Source of the DNA: Archangium sp.
GTDB taxonomy: Bacteria > Myxococcota > Myxococcia > Myxococcales > Myxococcaceae
Direction: 5' to 3'
Assembly: GCA_030681645.1 (NCBI GenBank)
Contig: JAUXRX010000009.1
Coordinates: 186,001 to 250,000 of the forward strand
Length of the DNA: 64,000 nucleotides
The position numbers were made by a program, and so were the translations under genes. The stretch's first letter is position 1. Every line of letters starts with the position of its first letter. The notes below the pieces were generated by a model, which made no database searches, was not told the DNA's origin, and saw only the letters and a program-made list of their open reading frames with translations. Below, piece after piece: positions 38,616-47,383 of this stretch.

Positions 38616-39563
38616 GTGACCCGGGTGGGGCTCCGACTCGCGCTGCTGATGCTGTTGCTGGGCCGGCCCTCGCTCGCGGCGGTGTCGCTGGTCTACGCGC
38701 CTGCGCCCGAGCTCGCCTGCCCCGACGAAGCGACCCTGCGCAGGCTGGTCGCCGCGCGGCTGGGCAACGACCCCTTCGTCGACGAGGGCGACGCGCTGGT
38801 GACGGTGCGGCTCAAGGCGGGGCCGCCCGTGTTCGCCGAGGTGTTGCTCGAGAGCCCGCGCGGGGCGGCGCCGCGCCGCAAGGCACTCTCGGGCGCCGAC
38901 TGCACCTCGCTGCTCAACTCGGTCGCCATCACCGTGGCGCTCACCGTCGATCCGCTCCTGCGCAAGAGCGAGCCGCCGCCGGTGAGCGCGCCGCCGCTGG
39001 TGGTGGAGTCACCTCCCACGCCCACGCCTGCTCCTCCAGTCACGCCGCCCGCGCCCGAGAAGAAGCCGGAGCCCCCGGTACGTGGCTCGCTCTCGGCGGG
39101 GGCGTCGCTGAACCTGGGGCTCTCGCTGGTGGTGCAGCCGACCTTGCGCCTCGAGGGCCGCCTCCACTTCTCCATCTGGTCGCTGGGCCTCGAAGGCCGC
39201 TTTGGCTGGCCGGTGTCGGGCGCGCTCGCTGACGGGGGCGCGTTGACCACCTCCGCGGTGCTGGGCGCGGTCGTGCCCTGCCTGACGTGGCGCTGGCTGA
39301 GCGGTTGCGTCGATCTCTCGCTGGGCGCGTTGCGGCTCGAAGGCCAGGCGCTCGCCGCGGCGCGGCAGGCCACGGTGTTCCACGCCTCGGTGGGGTTGCG
39401 GGCGCTCTTCGCCGTTCCGCTCGGAGACTCCTTCAGCCTGGGCGTGCTGGCCGAGGGCCAGGTGCCGCTGACCCGCGCCTCGGCGCTGGTGGGCACGACC
39501 CGGGTGTGGACGGTGGCGCCCATCGGCGGTGGGCTGGGGCTGCTGGCGACGCTCAGGCTCTGA
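38616..39563 (+). CDS. Exported protein with probable barrel domain
   Basis: A 315-residue exported protein with a signal peptide ending near SLAA (residue 22). The N-terminal domain (about 23-115) has a Cys pair, ELACPDE and GADCTS. A Pro-rich linker (about 117-150) follows. The C-terminal domain has alternating strands (SLSAGASLNLGLSLVV, FSLGVLAEGQVPL) and ends LLATLRL, suggesting an outer-membrane barrel; the architecture is periplasmic domain, Pro linker, barrel. I do not recognise the family. The start is GTG 38616. It lies divergent from the Gly-rich lipoprotein and convergent with the second hybrid kinase. Confidence 0.7.
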   Translation: MTRVGLRLALLMLLLGRPSLAAVSLVYAPAPELACPDEATLRRLVAARLGNDPFVDEGDALVTVRLKAGPPVFAEVLLESPRGAAPRRKALSGADCTSLLNSVAITVALTVDPLLRKSEPPPVSAPPLVVESPPTPTPAPPVTPPAPEKKPEPPVRGSLSAGASLNLGLSLVVQPTLRLEGRLHFSIWSLGLEGRFGWPVSGALADGGALTTSAVLGAVVPCLTWRWLSGCVDLSLGALRLEGQALAAARQATVFHASVGLRALFAVPLGDSFSLGVLAEGQVPLTRASALVGTTRVWTVAPIGGGLGLLATLRL

Positions 39564-39569
39564 GGTGGC

Positions 39570-41567
39570 TCACTTGCGGTCGAGGACGTCGCGGACCTTG
39601 CGGGTGAGGCTGTCCACCGTGAGGGGCTTCTCGAGGAAGTTGATGCCTGAGTCGAGCACGCCGTGGTGGACGATCGAGTTGTCCGTGTAGCCGGACATGT
39701 AGAGCACCTTCATCTCGGGCCGCAGGCCCCGCAGGCGATCGGCGAGCTGGCGGCCGGTCATGCGCGGCATCACCACGTCGGTCAGCAGCAGGTCGATGCG
39801 CGCCCCGTGCTGCTCGCAGATGAGCAACGCGTCCCCTCCGCTCTGGGCCTCGAGCACGTGGTAGCCGTGGCGCTTCAGCACCTTCACCGCGAGCGTGCGC
39901 ACCCGCTCTTCGTCCTCGACCAGCAAGATGGTCTCGGTGCCCCGCGTGGCCGTCGTCAGCCCTGCTGGCTCGGCTTCGGTCGGGAACCCGTCGACACAGG
40001 GGAAGTAGACCTTGAACGTCGTGCCTGCGCCCGGCTCGCTGTAGACCCAGATGTGACCGCCGCTCTGCTTGACGATGCCGAACACCGTCGACAGCCCCAG
40101 CCCGGTGCCCTTGCCCGGCCCCTTGGTGGTGAAGAACGGCTCGAACACCCGTGCCCGCGTGGCTGCGTCCATGCCCACGCCGGTGTCACTCACTGCGATC
40201 ATCGCGTGGAGCCCGGGCGTCACCTCGGGGTGCTCGGTCGCGTACTCCGCGCCGAGCATCACCTTGTTCGTCTCGATGGTGAGCTTGCCCCCGTTGGGCA
40301 TCGCATCGCGCGAGTTGATCGCCAGGTTCATCAGCACCTGCTCCACCTGGCCCGGGTCGACCTTCACCAGGCCCAGGTCGTGGGTCGCCAGCACCGTGAA
40401 CTCGATGTTCTCGCCGATGAGCCGCCGCAGCATCTTCTCGACGCCACCCACCAGGCCGTTGAGCGCGACGACGCGCGGCTTGAGGATCTGCTTGCGGCTG
40501 AAGGCCAGCAACTGCCTGGTCAGGTCTGCGGCCCGGTGGCCGGCCTCGAGGATCTCCTGGACGTCGCCCCGCAGGGGATCTCCCTCGGCCAGCGACGACT
40601 CGATCATCGCGCCGTAGCTCAAGATGATCGACAGCAGGTTGTTGAAGTCGTGCGCGACGCCGCCGGCGAGGCTCCCCACCGCCTCCATCTTCTGCGACTG
40701 GCGCAGCTGCTCTTCCACCTTCGCCAGCTCGACCTTCGCGCGCTTGCTCTCGGTCAGGTCAGACGCGCACACCAGCACCTCGGTCGAGCCGAGCATCGCC
40801 ACGCCCATCAGCACCGGCGCGCGGGAGCCGTCCTTGCGGAAGAACTCCCGCTCGCGCGGCATCACCACGCCCTTCGTCTTCAACGTCTCGCGGTTGGCGA
40901 GGCTCTCCTGGGCGTACTCGGGCGGCGACAAGGCCAGGCCGTCGATCTCCCCCGACAACAGCTCGTCTCGCGTGAAGCCCAGCATGCGGGCGAAGGCGTC
41001 GTTGATCTCGAAGGTCTTCCCCGTCGTGTCCGAGATCGAGATGCCCAGCAGCCCCGACTCGAAGAGCCGGGTGAACCGGTCCTCCGCCCGCTGCCGCTGG
41101 AGAATCTGGGAGGTCAGCTGCTGCGTGCGGTCGACCACCCGGCGCTCGAGGTCCTCGTGCGATCGCCTCAGCGCCTCGGCGCTCTCTTTTTCCGCGGTGA
41201 CGTCGCGGGAGGTGAGCGCGACCGTCTCACCGACCGCCACCGCGTGACGCCGCACCCAGATCTTCGAGCCGTCGGAGAGGGTGACGGCCGTCTCCTCCTC
41301 CCACGGCTGGTTCTTCAGGATCGCTTCCCCGCACCCATCGATGAAGGTTTGCACCTCCTGGCGCGGGGTCAGCTCGGTCACCGTCCTGCCGAGGATCTCC
41401 TCACGGGGGCGTCGCATTCGCCGGGCCGCGTGCGCGTTCAGGTCGGTGTAGCGGAAGTCGACGATGGCGCCGCTCGCGTCGCGTATCGCGGTCAGCACGT
41501 ACACTGCGTCGAAGGCGCCCTGGAGCAGGCCCCTCAGTTGCTGCTCTCCTGTCTTCTCGAGAAACAC
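39570..41567 (-). CDS. Hybrid sensor histidine kinase (2 PAS, HisKA, HATPase, REC)
   Basis: A 665-residue hybrid kinase without membrane segments. Two PAS domains (about residues 10-130 and 170-295) flank a coiled coil. The HisKA site is GGVAHDFNNLLS, followed by HATPase motifs NLAINSRDAM (N), DTGVGMD (G1) and GTGLGLS (G2). The receiver has ILLVEDEERVR, LTDVVMPRM with the acceptor Asp, and EKPLT with the Lys. The HDFNNLL-type box groups it with a common soluble hybrid-kinase class. The start is GTG 41567, preceded by AAAGGGGG; the frame runs to 41672 but that part has no domain. Divergent from the ECF sigma factor gene. Confidence 0.92.
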   Translation of the reverse strand: MFLEKTGEQQLRGLLQGAFDAVYVLTAIRDASGAIVDFRYTDLNAHAARRMRRPREEILGRTVTELTPRQEVQTFIDGCGEAILKNQPWEEETAVTLSDGSKIWVRRHAVAVGETVALTSRDVTAEKESAEALRRSHEDLERRVVDRTQQLTSQILQRQRAEDRFTRLFESGLLGISISDTTGKTFEINDAFARMLGFTRDELLSGEIDGLALSPPEYAQESLANRETLKTKGVVMPREREFFRKDGSRAPVLMGVAMLGSTEVLVCASDLTESKRAKVELAKVEEQLRQSQKMEAVGSLAGGVAHDFNNLLSIILSYGAMIESSLAEGDPLRGDVQEILEAGHRAADLTRQLLAFSRKQILKPRVVALNGLVGGVEKMLRRLIGENIEFTVLATHDLGLVKVDPGQVEQVLMNLAINSRDAMPNGGKLTIETNKVMLGAEYATEHPEVTPGLHAMIAVSDTGVGMDAATRARVFEPFFTTKGPGKGTGLGLSTVFGIVKQSGGHIWVYSEPGAGTTFKVYFPCVDGFPTEAEPAGLTTATRGTETILLVEDEERVRTLAVKVLKRHGYHVLEAQSGGDALLICEQHGARIDLLLTDVVMPRMTGRQLADRLRGLRPEMKVLYMSGYTDNSIVHHGVLDSGINFLEKPLTVDSLTRKVRDVLDRK

Positions 41568-41683
41568 GCCCGCCCCCTTTGATCCAGCCGGCCTGTCATA
41601 GCCCGGGGCCCGCGCTGATGGGCCGGCGCGACCGGTCTTTTCTGGTGTGACGGAACCCGGTTGTCCCCACAATCAGGGGCTGG

Positions 41684-42208
41684 ATGCCGGTGCAGCCTTC
41701 CCAGCAGACGTTTGCCATCGCCTACCGGGAGCACCTGGGGTGGATGCTGCACACCGTGCGCCGGCTGGGCGTGCACGCGCCCGACGCCGAGGACGTGGCG
41801 CATGACGTCTTCTCCACCGCGTGGCGCCGGCTCGACACGTGGATCCCCGAGAAGCCGATGCGCCCCTGGCTCTTCGGCATCGCGTTCCGGGTGGTGAGCA
41901 ACCGCAAGTCGACCCGCGCCGGCAACGAGGAGCTCTCGGACACGCTCGACGAGCTCAAGGGCTCGCCCCACCGGCCCGACGAGCTGCTGGAAGGCGAGGT
42001 GACGCGCCGCCACGTGCTCCAGGCGCTCGACGCGTTGCCCATCGATCAACGCGCCGTCTTCGTGGGCCACGACATCGAGAGCACCCCCATCACCGAGCTC
42101 GCCACCGCGCTCGAGATTCCGCTCAACACGGCCTATTCCCGGCTGCGCCTGGCACGGCAGCGCTTTCAGAGCACCTTCGCCGGGCTCCAGAACGAGGTGC
42201 GCGCATGA
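41684..42208 (+). CDS. ECF-type RNA polymerase sigma factor
   Basis: A 174-residue extracytoplasmic-function sigma factor. Region 2 is visible as DAEDVAHDVFSTAWRRLDTW and RPWLFGIAFRVV. Region 4 is ALPIDQRAVFVGHDIES followed by the helix-turn-helix ITELATALEIPLNTAYSRLRLARQRF. Region 3 is absent, as in this group. It overlaps the next gene by four bases (ATGA, 42205-42208), and that gene encodes a membrane protein that could act as its regulator. The promoter it recognises is unknown; a GGAACCC upstream resembles an ECF -35 but lacks a matching -10. Confidence 0.9.
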   Translation: MPVQPSQQTFAIAYREHLGWMLHTVRRLGVHAPDAEDVAHDVFSTAWRRLDTWIPEKPMRPWLFGIAFRVVSNRKSTRAGNEELSDTLDELKGSPHRPDELLEGEVTRRHVLQALDALPIDQRAVFVGHDIESTPITELATALEIPLNTAYSRLRLARQRFQSTFAGLQNEVRA

Positions 42209-42888
42209 CGACCGAGCTCGACCCGCTCTCGCAAGACGTGCTCAGCGCGCTCGATCTCGAGCGGCGCCGTCCCTCGGTGCCTGACGATCAGCTGGCCCGC
42301 CTCGCCGCGCGGCTCGACCTCACCTTCGCGGTGCCGCCGCTCCCGCCCCCTCCTCCGGCTGGTGGCGCCGGGGCAGCGAAGGCCCTCACCGCGAGCGCAG
42401 GCGGCAAGGCAGTGCTCGTGGCGGTGGGCCTGGCGGTCGGCGGGGTGACGGGCGCGCAGCTGCAGGCGCGCTTTGGAACGCCGCGCGAGGTGATCATCGA
42501 GAGGCGCGTCGAGGTGCCGGTGCAGGTGCAGGTGCCTGTCCCCGTCGCTCCCGTTCCGCTCGAGCCCGAGCTGCCCTCACCTGAACCGCTCCGTCCAGCG
42601 AAGGTGGAGAAGGCGCCGGTCGAGGTGGAGCGGTTGTTGATCGAGCAGGCCACCGCGGCGCTGAGCCGGGGCAACGCGGCCCAGGCGCTCGAGGCCTGTA
42701 CGCAACACGCGGCGCAGTTCCGCGAAGGGCAGCTGGCGGAAGAGCGGGAGAGCCTCGCCATTCGCGCGCTGCTGAGGCTGGGCCGGCGCGACGAGGCCGA
42801 GACGCGCGCGGCGGCCTTCCGGGGCCGCTACCCCGAGGGCCTCCTGCTCGACGTGGTGGAGAAGGCCCTGGAAGACGAGGCGCGCTGA
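42205..42888 (+). CDS. Membrane protein paired with ECF sigma factor, possible anti-sigma
   Basis: A 227-residue protein: cytoplasmic N-terminus of about 60 residues with a Pro run, one membrane segment (GGKAVLVAVGLAVGGVTGAQL, about 67-87), a Pro/Val-rich linker and a C-terminal TPR-like helical region (LIEQATAALSRGNAAQALEACTQHAAQF). The overlap with the sigma gene suggests coupled synthesis, and this is the place of an anti-sigma factor in many ECF operons. No zinc-binding HxxxCxxC anti-sigma motif is present, so the regulatory role is only inferred; the periplasmic TPR part could bind a signal protein. Confidence 0.68.
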   Translation: MTTELDPLSQDVLSALDLERRRPSVPDDQLARLAARLDLTFAVPPLPPPPPAGGAGAAKALTASAGGKAVLVAVGLAVGGVTGAQLQARFGTPREVIIERRVEVPVQVQVPVPVAPVPLEPELPSPEPLRPAKVEKAPVEVERLLIEQATAALSRGNAAQALEACTQHAAQFREGQLAEERESLAIRALLRLGRRDEAETRAAAFRGRYPEGLLLDVVEKALEDEAR

Positions 42889-42923
42889 ACCCTTCTCCCG
42901 GCTCGCTGCATCCCACCACCGCC

Positions 42924-43322
42924 ATGGAGACCTTCAGGAACGTCGTGGTGGTGCTGGTGGTGGGGTTCGTCGCCCTGATGGTGGGGCTGCAAATCGTCGC
43001 GCAACGCCGCGCGGCCAGGCTCAAGGGCCAGCCGCTGCCGGCGCTGCCCGGCAAGACCGGTGCCCGCATCGCCGCCGCCGAGCACGCGCTCATCTATTTC
43101 TTCACGCCCAGCTGCGCCGCCTGCCGTGCCGTGACCCCGAAGATGAAGGCGCTGGCCCAGCAGGGAAAGTCCGTCTTCCCCATCGATCTGACTGAAGACA
43201 TGGCGCTGGCCCAGGCGCTCTCGGTGATGGCCACGCCCACCACCGTCGAGGTCGATCACGGCAAGGTGGTCGGCGTTCACATCGGGCCGGTGGCCAGCGA
43301 CGTCTGGGCGCGCTTCGCATGA
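42924..43322 (+). CDS. Membrane-anchored thioredoxin-like protein
   Basis: A 132-residue protein with an N-terminal membrane anchor (VVVVLVVGFVALMVGLQIV, about residues 7-25) and a thioredoxin fold. ALIYFFTPSCAACRAVTP carries a CAAC dithiol (C64, C67), and MATPTTVEVDHGKVVG carries the cis-Pro. Periplasmic thiol exchange or cytochrome maturation support is possible. The ATGA overlap with the next gene (43319-43322) couples it to a methyltransferase. The active-site pair differs from the common CGPC and CxxC of TlpA, so redox potential cannot be guessed. Confidence 0.85.
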   Translation: METFRNVVVVLVVGFVALMVGLQIVAQRRAARLKGQPLPALPGKTGARIAAAEHALIYFFTPSCAACRAVTPKMKALAQQGKSVFPIDLTEDMALAQALSVMATPTTVEVDHGKVVGVHIGPVASDVWARFA

Positions 43323-43924
43323 GCACGGCGAACAACCCGTGGGACACGCGCTACTCCGGTGAAGCCTTCATGTACGGCACCGCGCCCAACGACTTCCTGC
43401 GCGAGCAGGTGGGGGTGCTCCCGCCGGGTGGCCGGGTGTTGTGCCTGGCCGAGGGCGAGGGCCGCAACGCCGTGTTCCTGGCCGGGCGCGGCTTCCAGGT
43501 GACCGGGGTCGACGGCTCGAAGGTGGGCCTGGACAAGGCGCAGCGCCTCGCCCGCGAGCGCGGCGTGAAGCTCGAGACCATCGTCGCCGACCTGCGTGAC
43601 TTCGACCTGGGCACCGGGCGCTGGGACGCCATCGTCTCCATCTGGTGCCACGTGCCGCCCGACCTGCGCGCCTCGCTGCACCCGAGAATCATCGCCGCGC
43701 TGGCGCCGGGGGGCGTGTTCCTGCTCGAGCACTACCACCCGAAGCAGCTCGAGTACGGCACCGGGGGCCCGCCCGACGCGAAGCTGCTGGTGACGCGCAG
43801 CGAGCTCGAGCACGACTTCGCCGGGCTGACGGTGCTGCACGCCTCCGAGGGCGAGCGCGAGATTCAGGAAGGCACCGGCCACGCGGGGAAGAGCTTCGTC
43901 ACCCGGTTCATCGCCCGGCGCTGA
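43319..43924 (+). CDS. Class I SAM-dependent methyltransferase (TehB-like)
   Basis: A 201-residue methyltransferase with motif I in VLCLAEGEGRNAVFLAGRGFQVTGVDGS, motif II-like VADLRDFDLG and the WDAIVSIWCHVP segment, as in the small TehB/thiopurine-methyltransferase-like group. Such enzymes methylate small molecules including tellurite or thiols; the substrate here is unknown. It overlaps the membrane thioredoxin gene by four bases, so a shared role in thiol or metalloid chemistry is plausible but unproven. Convergent with the ABC-F gene. Confidence 0.85.
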   Translation: MSTANNPWDTRYSGEAFMYGTAPNDFLREQVGVLPPGGRVLCLAEGEGRNAVFLAGRGFQVTGVDGSKVGLDKAQRLARERGVKLETIVADLRDFDLGTGRWDAIVSIWCHVPPDLRASLHPRIIAALAPGGVFLLEHYHPKQLEYGTGGPPDAKLLVTRSELEHDFAGLTVLHASEGEREIQEGTGHAGKSFVTRFIARR

Positions 43925-43968
43925 GTGGCCGAGCGGCGCTTCCTGCATCGAGGCGCCGCTTCAACGCC

Positions 43969-45423
43969 TCAGAGCGCGAGCTGCCTCGTGGTGACGGCGC
44001 TGCCCAGCCGCGCGTCGTGCGTCACCAGCAGCAGCGCCCCGGGGAACTCGCGCAGGGCGCTCTCGAGCCGCTCGATGGCCGGCAGGTCGAGGTGGTTGGT
44101 GGGCTCGTCGAGCACCGCGACCCAGCAGTGGCGCCCCAGCCCCAGGGCGAGCCGCAGCTTCCGCGCCTCGCCCGGTGAAGGCGCCTCGGTGCGCAGCAGG
44201 TGTTCCGGCTCGACGCCCAGCGCGTGCACCAGCTGCAGCACCCGGCCGCGCTCGTCCTGCGGCAGCCCGCGCAGCGTGTCGAGATCGGCCTCGCTCTCCT
44301 GCTGGGTGAGCTCCTGGGGGAGCACGAGGCGCCGTTCTTCGGGAACGCGGCACTGCGCCAGCGCCGCCCGCAGCAGGGTGGTCTTTCCGCGGCCGTTGGG
44401 CCCCGAGATCCACAGGTGCTCCTCGCGGCGCAGCTGCAGGGCCACCTCGCGCTCCAGCACCGCGCCCTGGAACTGCACCACCGTCTGAACGGGGCAGGCC
44501 TCGTAGCGGAGGAACAACGCCTGCCCGGCCTCGTCGCGCACCTGGAGCTTCGAGAGCGCCTCGCGCACCTCGCCGACCTGCCGCTTCACCCGGCGCGCGG
44601 TGGCCGCGTGGGCCCGCTCGGCGTTCTGCGCGCGCACGTCTTCGCCCATCGAGCGCGCGTCGCCGTCGTGCCTGTTCTTCATGCGCGCCCCTGCGCTGCG
44701 CGCCCGTTCGCTCGAGGCGAGGGTGCGCCGGCTGGCCTCGAGGCGCCGCTCGTCCTGCTGCAGGCGCCGCCGGGTCTCGCGTTGGGTCTCGAGGCTCGCC
44801 GCCTCCTCGGCGAGCCACAGCTCCCGCGCCGCGGAGAAGGGGTGCTGCCAGAGCCGCGTGGAGCCCCCGTCGAGGCGCAGCGTGGCGCGCGTCACCTCGT
44901 CGAGCAGCGCGCGATCGTGCGAGACGATCAGGCCCACGCCCGCGAACTCGCACAGCGCGCCGCGCAGGATCTGAAGGCCCTCGACGTCGAGGTGATTGCC
45001 AGGCTCGTCGAGCAGCAGCACCTCGGGCTCCGACCACAGCGCCGCGCCCAGCTGCCAGCGCTTGCGCTCTCCCGGAGAGAGCGTGGGCCAACGCTCCAGC
45101 GTGCCGGGCTGCAGGTGAAGCCGCCCGTGGAGCCGCCGCGCGAGGCGGTCGCTGGCCCACGCGAACGCGCTCACGTCGTCGTCCTGCGCCTCGACGCGCT
45201 GGGCACACCACCGCACGCGCGCGCCCTCCGGCTCCACGCGCAGGTGTCCGGCCGTCGGCTTCAGCTCGCCGAGCAGCAGGCGCAGCAGGGTGGTCTTGCC
45301 CGCGCCGTTCGCGCCGACGAGCCCGGTCCAGCCGGGGGTGAGGTGAAAGGTGACGTCATCGAGGAGGGGGCGATCTGCGAACGCGAAAGAGAGGCGCTGA
45401 GCGCGCACGTCGAGTGAAGGCAT
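43969..45423 (-). CDS. ABC-F family ATPase
   Basis: A 484-residue protein with two nucleotide-binding domains and no membrane segment, as in ABC-F proteins that act on the ribosome. Domain 1 has GANGAGKTT, signature LSPGERKR and LLLDEPGNHLD. Domain 2 has GPNGRGKTT, PSPGEARK and AVLDEPTNHLD. The interdomain linker is Arg/Glu-rich and coiled (about residues 195-290), where the P-site tRNA interaction motif would lie. The first Walker B loop reads EPGNHLD instead of EPTNHLD, and the second signature is PSPGE rather than LSGGE. At 484 residues it is short for the family. It could be a housekeeping or antibiotic-protection type; the sequence does not decide. Confidence 0.88.
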   Translation of the reverse strand: MPSLDVRAQRLSFAFADRPLLDDVTFHLTPGWTGLVGANGAGKTTLLRLLLGELKPTAGHLRVEPEGARVRWCAQRVEAQDDDVSAFAWASDRLARRLHGRLHLQPGTLERWPTLSPGERKRWQLGAALWSEPEVLLLDEPGNHLDVEGLQILRGALCEFAGVGLIVSHDRALLDEVTRATLRLDGGSTRLWQHPFSAARELWLAEEAASLETQRETRRRLQQDERRLEASRRTLASSERARSAGARMKNRHDGDARSMGEDVRAQNAERAHAATARRVKRQVGEVREALSKLQVRDEAGQALFLRYEACPVQTVVQFQGAVLEREVALQLRREEHLWISGPNGRGKTTLLRAALAQCRVPEERRLVLPQELTQQESEADLDTLRGLPQDERGRVLQLVHALGVEPEHLLRTEAPSPGEARKLRLALGLGRHCWVAVLDEPTNHLDLPAIERLESALREFPGALLLVTHDARLGSAVTTRQLAL

Positions 45424-45455
45424 GGAGAACTCCGGAGGTCGGTTGGGGAACGGGC

Positions 45456-45486
45456 CCGTTCACCCCGAACGCAGTCGAGGGGGCCC
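45456..45486. repeat. Family A repeat, single arm
   Basis: One arm only, with the core CACCCCGAACGCAGTCGAGG, close to the left arm of the copy at 32181. No partner arm is found nearby, so this is a solo or decayed half-element upstream of the ABC-F gene. Confidence 0.6.
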
Positions 45487-45559
45487 AGCGACACTTCTTC
45501 GAAGTTCAGGCGTTCATGCGAGCCACCCGTGAGGGCGGCGGGGCAACCATAACCGGCCG

Positions 45560-45581
45560 TGACCGGTTTGGCAGCCGGTCA
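45560..45581 (-). terminator. Hairpin just after the NlpC/P60 gene
   Basis: TGACCGG (45560-45566) and CCGGTCA (45575-45581) form a perfect 7-base stem with an 8-base loop, two bases beyond the stop of the minus-strand peptidase gene. No T-run is present, so termination is only likely by position. Confidence 0.4.
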
Positions 45582-45582
45582 A

Positions 45583-46623
45583 TCACGTCAGCGGAACGTG
45601 ACGCCCGACGTAGCTCGAGTCGTTGAGGTACTTGCTGGCATCGGTCACGCGCACGCTGCCGTTGCCGATGCCGTCACCATCAGGATCACCAGACGAGGCG
45701 GACTCGAGCACCTTGCCGTCGCCGATGTACATGACCACGTGGCCGTTCTTCACCAGCAGGTCACCCGGCTGGAGCTCGTTCTTCGGCACCGCGGGCAGTG
45801 ACGCCTTCATGGCCGAGCTGCTGGACATGCCGCCCAGGTCGACGCCCGCCTTGCGGAACATGGTGACGATGAAGCCCGAGCAGTCGTAGCCGACGACGCC
45901 GGCCGGCGAGCGGTACGGCCGCTGACCCTGCATCTGGTAGATCTGCCCGTTGCCCGGCTTGCCGAAGCGGAAGGGGCTGCCGCCGCCGACGTAGGGCGCG
46001 CCGAGCTGGGTCATGCCGAAGTCGATGGCCGCCTGGATCCGCGCGTTGGAAGAGGTCGGCGTGGTGGGGGTGGTCGGAGTCGTCGGGGTGGTGGGCGTGG
46101 GGCCCGACGAGCCGCGCAGCTTCGCCATCGTCTGCGGTCCCGCCCAGCCGTCGACGGTGAGGCGGTTCGCGCGCTGGAAGGCCTTCACCGCGGCCTCGGT
46201 GCCGGGCCCGAAGTTCCCGCCGATGTTGCCGTTGTAGTAGCCCTGCGCCTTGAGGCGGAGCTGCAGCTCCTTCACCTCGGGGCCGCTCGCGCCGAGCACG
46301 AGCTTCCCGCCCGACGACGGGGGGGCGGGCGCCGGTGCCGCGGGCTTCGGAGGAGGCTTCGGCGCCGCGACCTGGCGCAGCTTCGCCATCGTCTGCGGGC
46401 CCGCCCAGCCATCCACCGTCAAGCCGTAGCGGCGCTGGAACGCCTTCACCGCCGCTTCCGTCACCGGGCCGAACTTGCCGTCGACGTTCTTGCCGTAGAG
46501 ACCGACCGCCTTGAGCAGCTGCTGGAGCTCCTTGACCGCCGCGCCCGAGGCGCCTTCCTGCAGGCGTCCGGCAGGGGACGACGAAGCGCTGCGGGTCGCG
46601 GAGCTGCCAGTGACTCGGGTCAT
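45583..46623 (-). CDS. NlpC/P60 (C40) peptidase with two peptidoglycan-binding domains
   Basis: A 346-residue cell-wall hydrolase. Two PG_binding_1 domains (about residues 22-82 and 112-170) each end in TVDGWAGPQTMAKLR. A Pro-Thr linker (PTTPTTPTTP) leads to the NlpC/P60 domain with catalytic Cys in VVGYDCSGFIV (C248) and His in VKNGHVVMYIG (H295). The family cleaves D-Glu-diaminopimelate type bonds. A calcium-loop-like DPDGDGIGNG follows the His. ATG 46623 begins MTRVTGSSATRSASSS, with no hydrophobic signal peptide, unusual for a wall enzyme; export may be non-classical or the protein may act after lysis. The 27 bases upstream are also open. Confidence 0.88.
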   Translation of the reverse strand: MTRVTGSSATRSASSSPAGRLQEGASGAAVKELQQLLKAVGLYGKNVDGKFGPVTEAAVKAFQRRYGLTVDGWAGPQTMAKLRQVAAPKPPPKPAAPAPAPPSSGGKLVLGASGPEVKELQLRLKAQGYYNGNIGGNFGPGTEAAVKAFQRANRLTVDGWAGPQTMAKLRGSSGPTPTTPTTPTTPTTPTSSNARIQAAIDFGMTQLGAPYVGGGSPFRFGKPGNGQIYQMQGQRPYRSPAGVVGYDCSGFIVTMFRKAGVDLGGMSSSSAMKASLPAVPKNELQPGDLLVKNGHVVMYIGDGKVLESASSGDPDGDGIGNGSVRVTDASKYLNDSSYVGRHVPLT

Positions 46624-46780
46624 GCGCGATTGTCGCGGCCGGCCCGTCACGGTTTAACGGGTGCCCTGTAAAGGGAAGGATCATTCGAGCCGCCACCCCC
46701 GTAAACACCCCACTTCTTCCGGGGTTAGTCGCCAGGCAGCCTTGCGCGATCGCCCGTTCGCGTGGTGAATCGCGCCACCC

Positions 46781-47383
46781 ATGCAGCGAAAGTACATCTG
46801 GCTCGCCGCCATCGCGCTGATCGTGATCGGCCTCGACCATTGGACCAAGTTCATCGTGCTCGAGAAGCTCACCACCGCGTTCGACGGCGCGCCGAGTCGG
46901 CTGGGCGTGTACTTCGGCAAGGCGCCCGAGGCGCGCTTCGACGGGTATCACTTCGTGCCGAAGCAGGAGATCGTGCTGTCCGACGACTTCTTCCGCTTCC
47001 GCTACGCGGAGAACCCGGGCGCGGCGTTCGGGTTGTTCCGCACCGTGCCTGATCACCTGCGGGGCCCGCTCTTTCACCTCGTGTCGATCGGCGCGGTGAT
47101 CCTGATCGGCTTCTACTTTTCGCAGCTCAAGGGCGACAAGAACGAGGTCTGGGCGAAGTGGGGTTTGCCGCTGGTGCTGGGCGGGGCGATCGGGAACTAC
47201 ATCGATCGGCTCGCGCGGGGCTTCGTGGTCGACTTCCTCGAGGCGCACTGGTTCGAGCGCGCGTACTGGCCGGCGTTCAACATCGCCGACACGGCGATCG
47301 TGGTGGGCGTGGGGCTGTTGATCATCGACAGCTTCGTGCGCAAGGAAGTGCGGGTACCGAAGCTCGAGGGAAAGCCCGCGTGA
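46781..47383 (+). CDS. lspA: Lipoprotein signal peptidase (signal peptidase II)
   Basis: The membrane aspartyl protease that removes signal peptides of prolipoproteins; at 200 residues it is somewhat longer than the usual 160-170. Four membrane segments are visible. Family boxes are YAENPGAAFGLF, GGAIGNYIDRLARGFVVDFL with the first catalytic Asp, and FNIADTAI with the second. A periplasmic insertion between TM1 and the ENPGAAF box (about residues 33-75) accounts for the extra length. It fits the many predicted lipoproteins in this window. Its stop overlaps the start of the following gene. Confidence 0.95.
   Translation: MQRKYIWLAAIALIVIGLDHWTKFIVLEKLTTAFDGAPSRLGVYFGKAPEARFDGYHFVPKQEIVLSDDFFRFRYAENPGAAFGLFRTVPDHLRGPLFHLVSIGAVILIGFYFSQLKGDKNEVWAKWGLPLVLGGAIGNYIDRLARGFVVDFLEAHWFERAYWPAFNIADTAIVVGVGLLIIDSFVRKEVRVPKLEGKPA

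Noticed and set aside
41650..41683. ECF-type promoter with GGAACCC upstream of the sigma factor gene
   Set aside because: No -10 element at the right distance, and it would leave almost no leader before the ATG.
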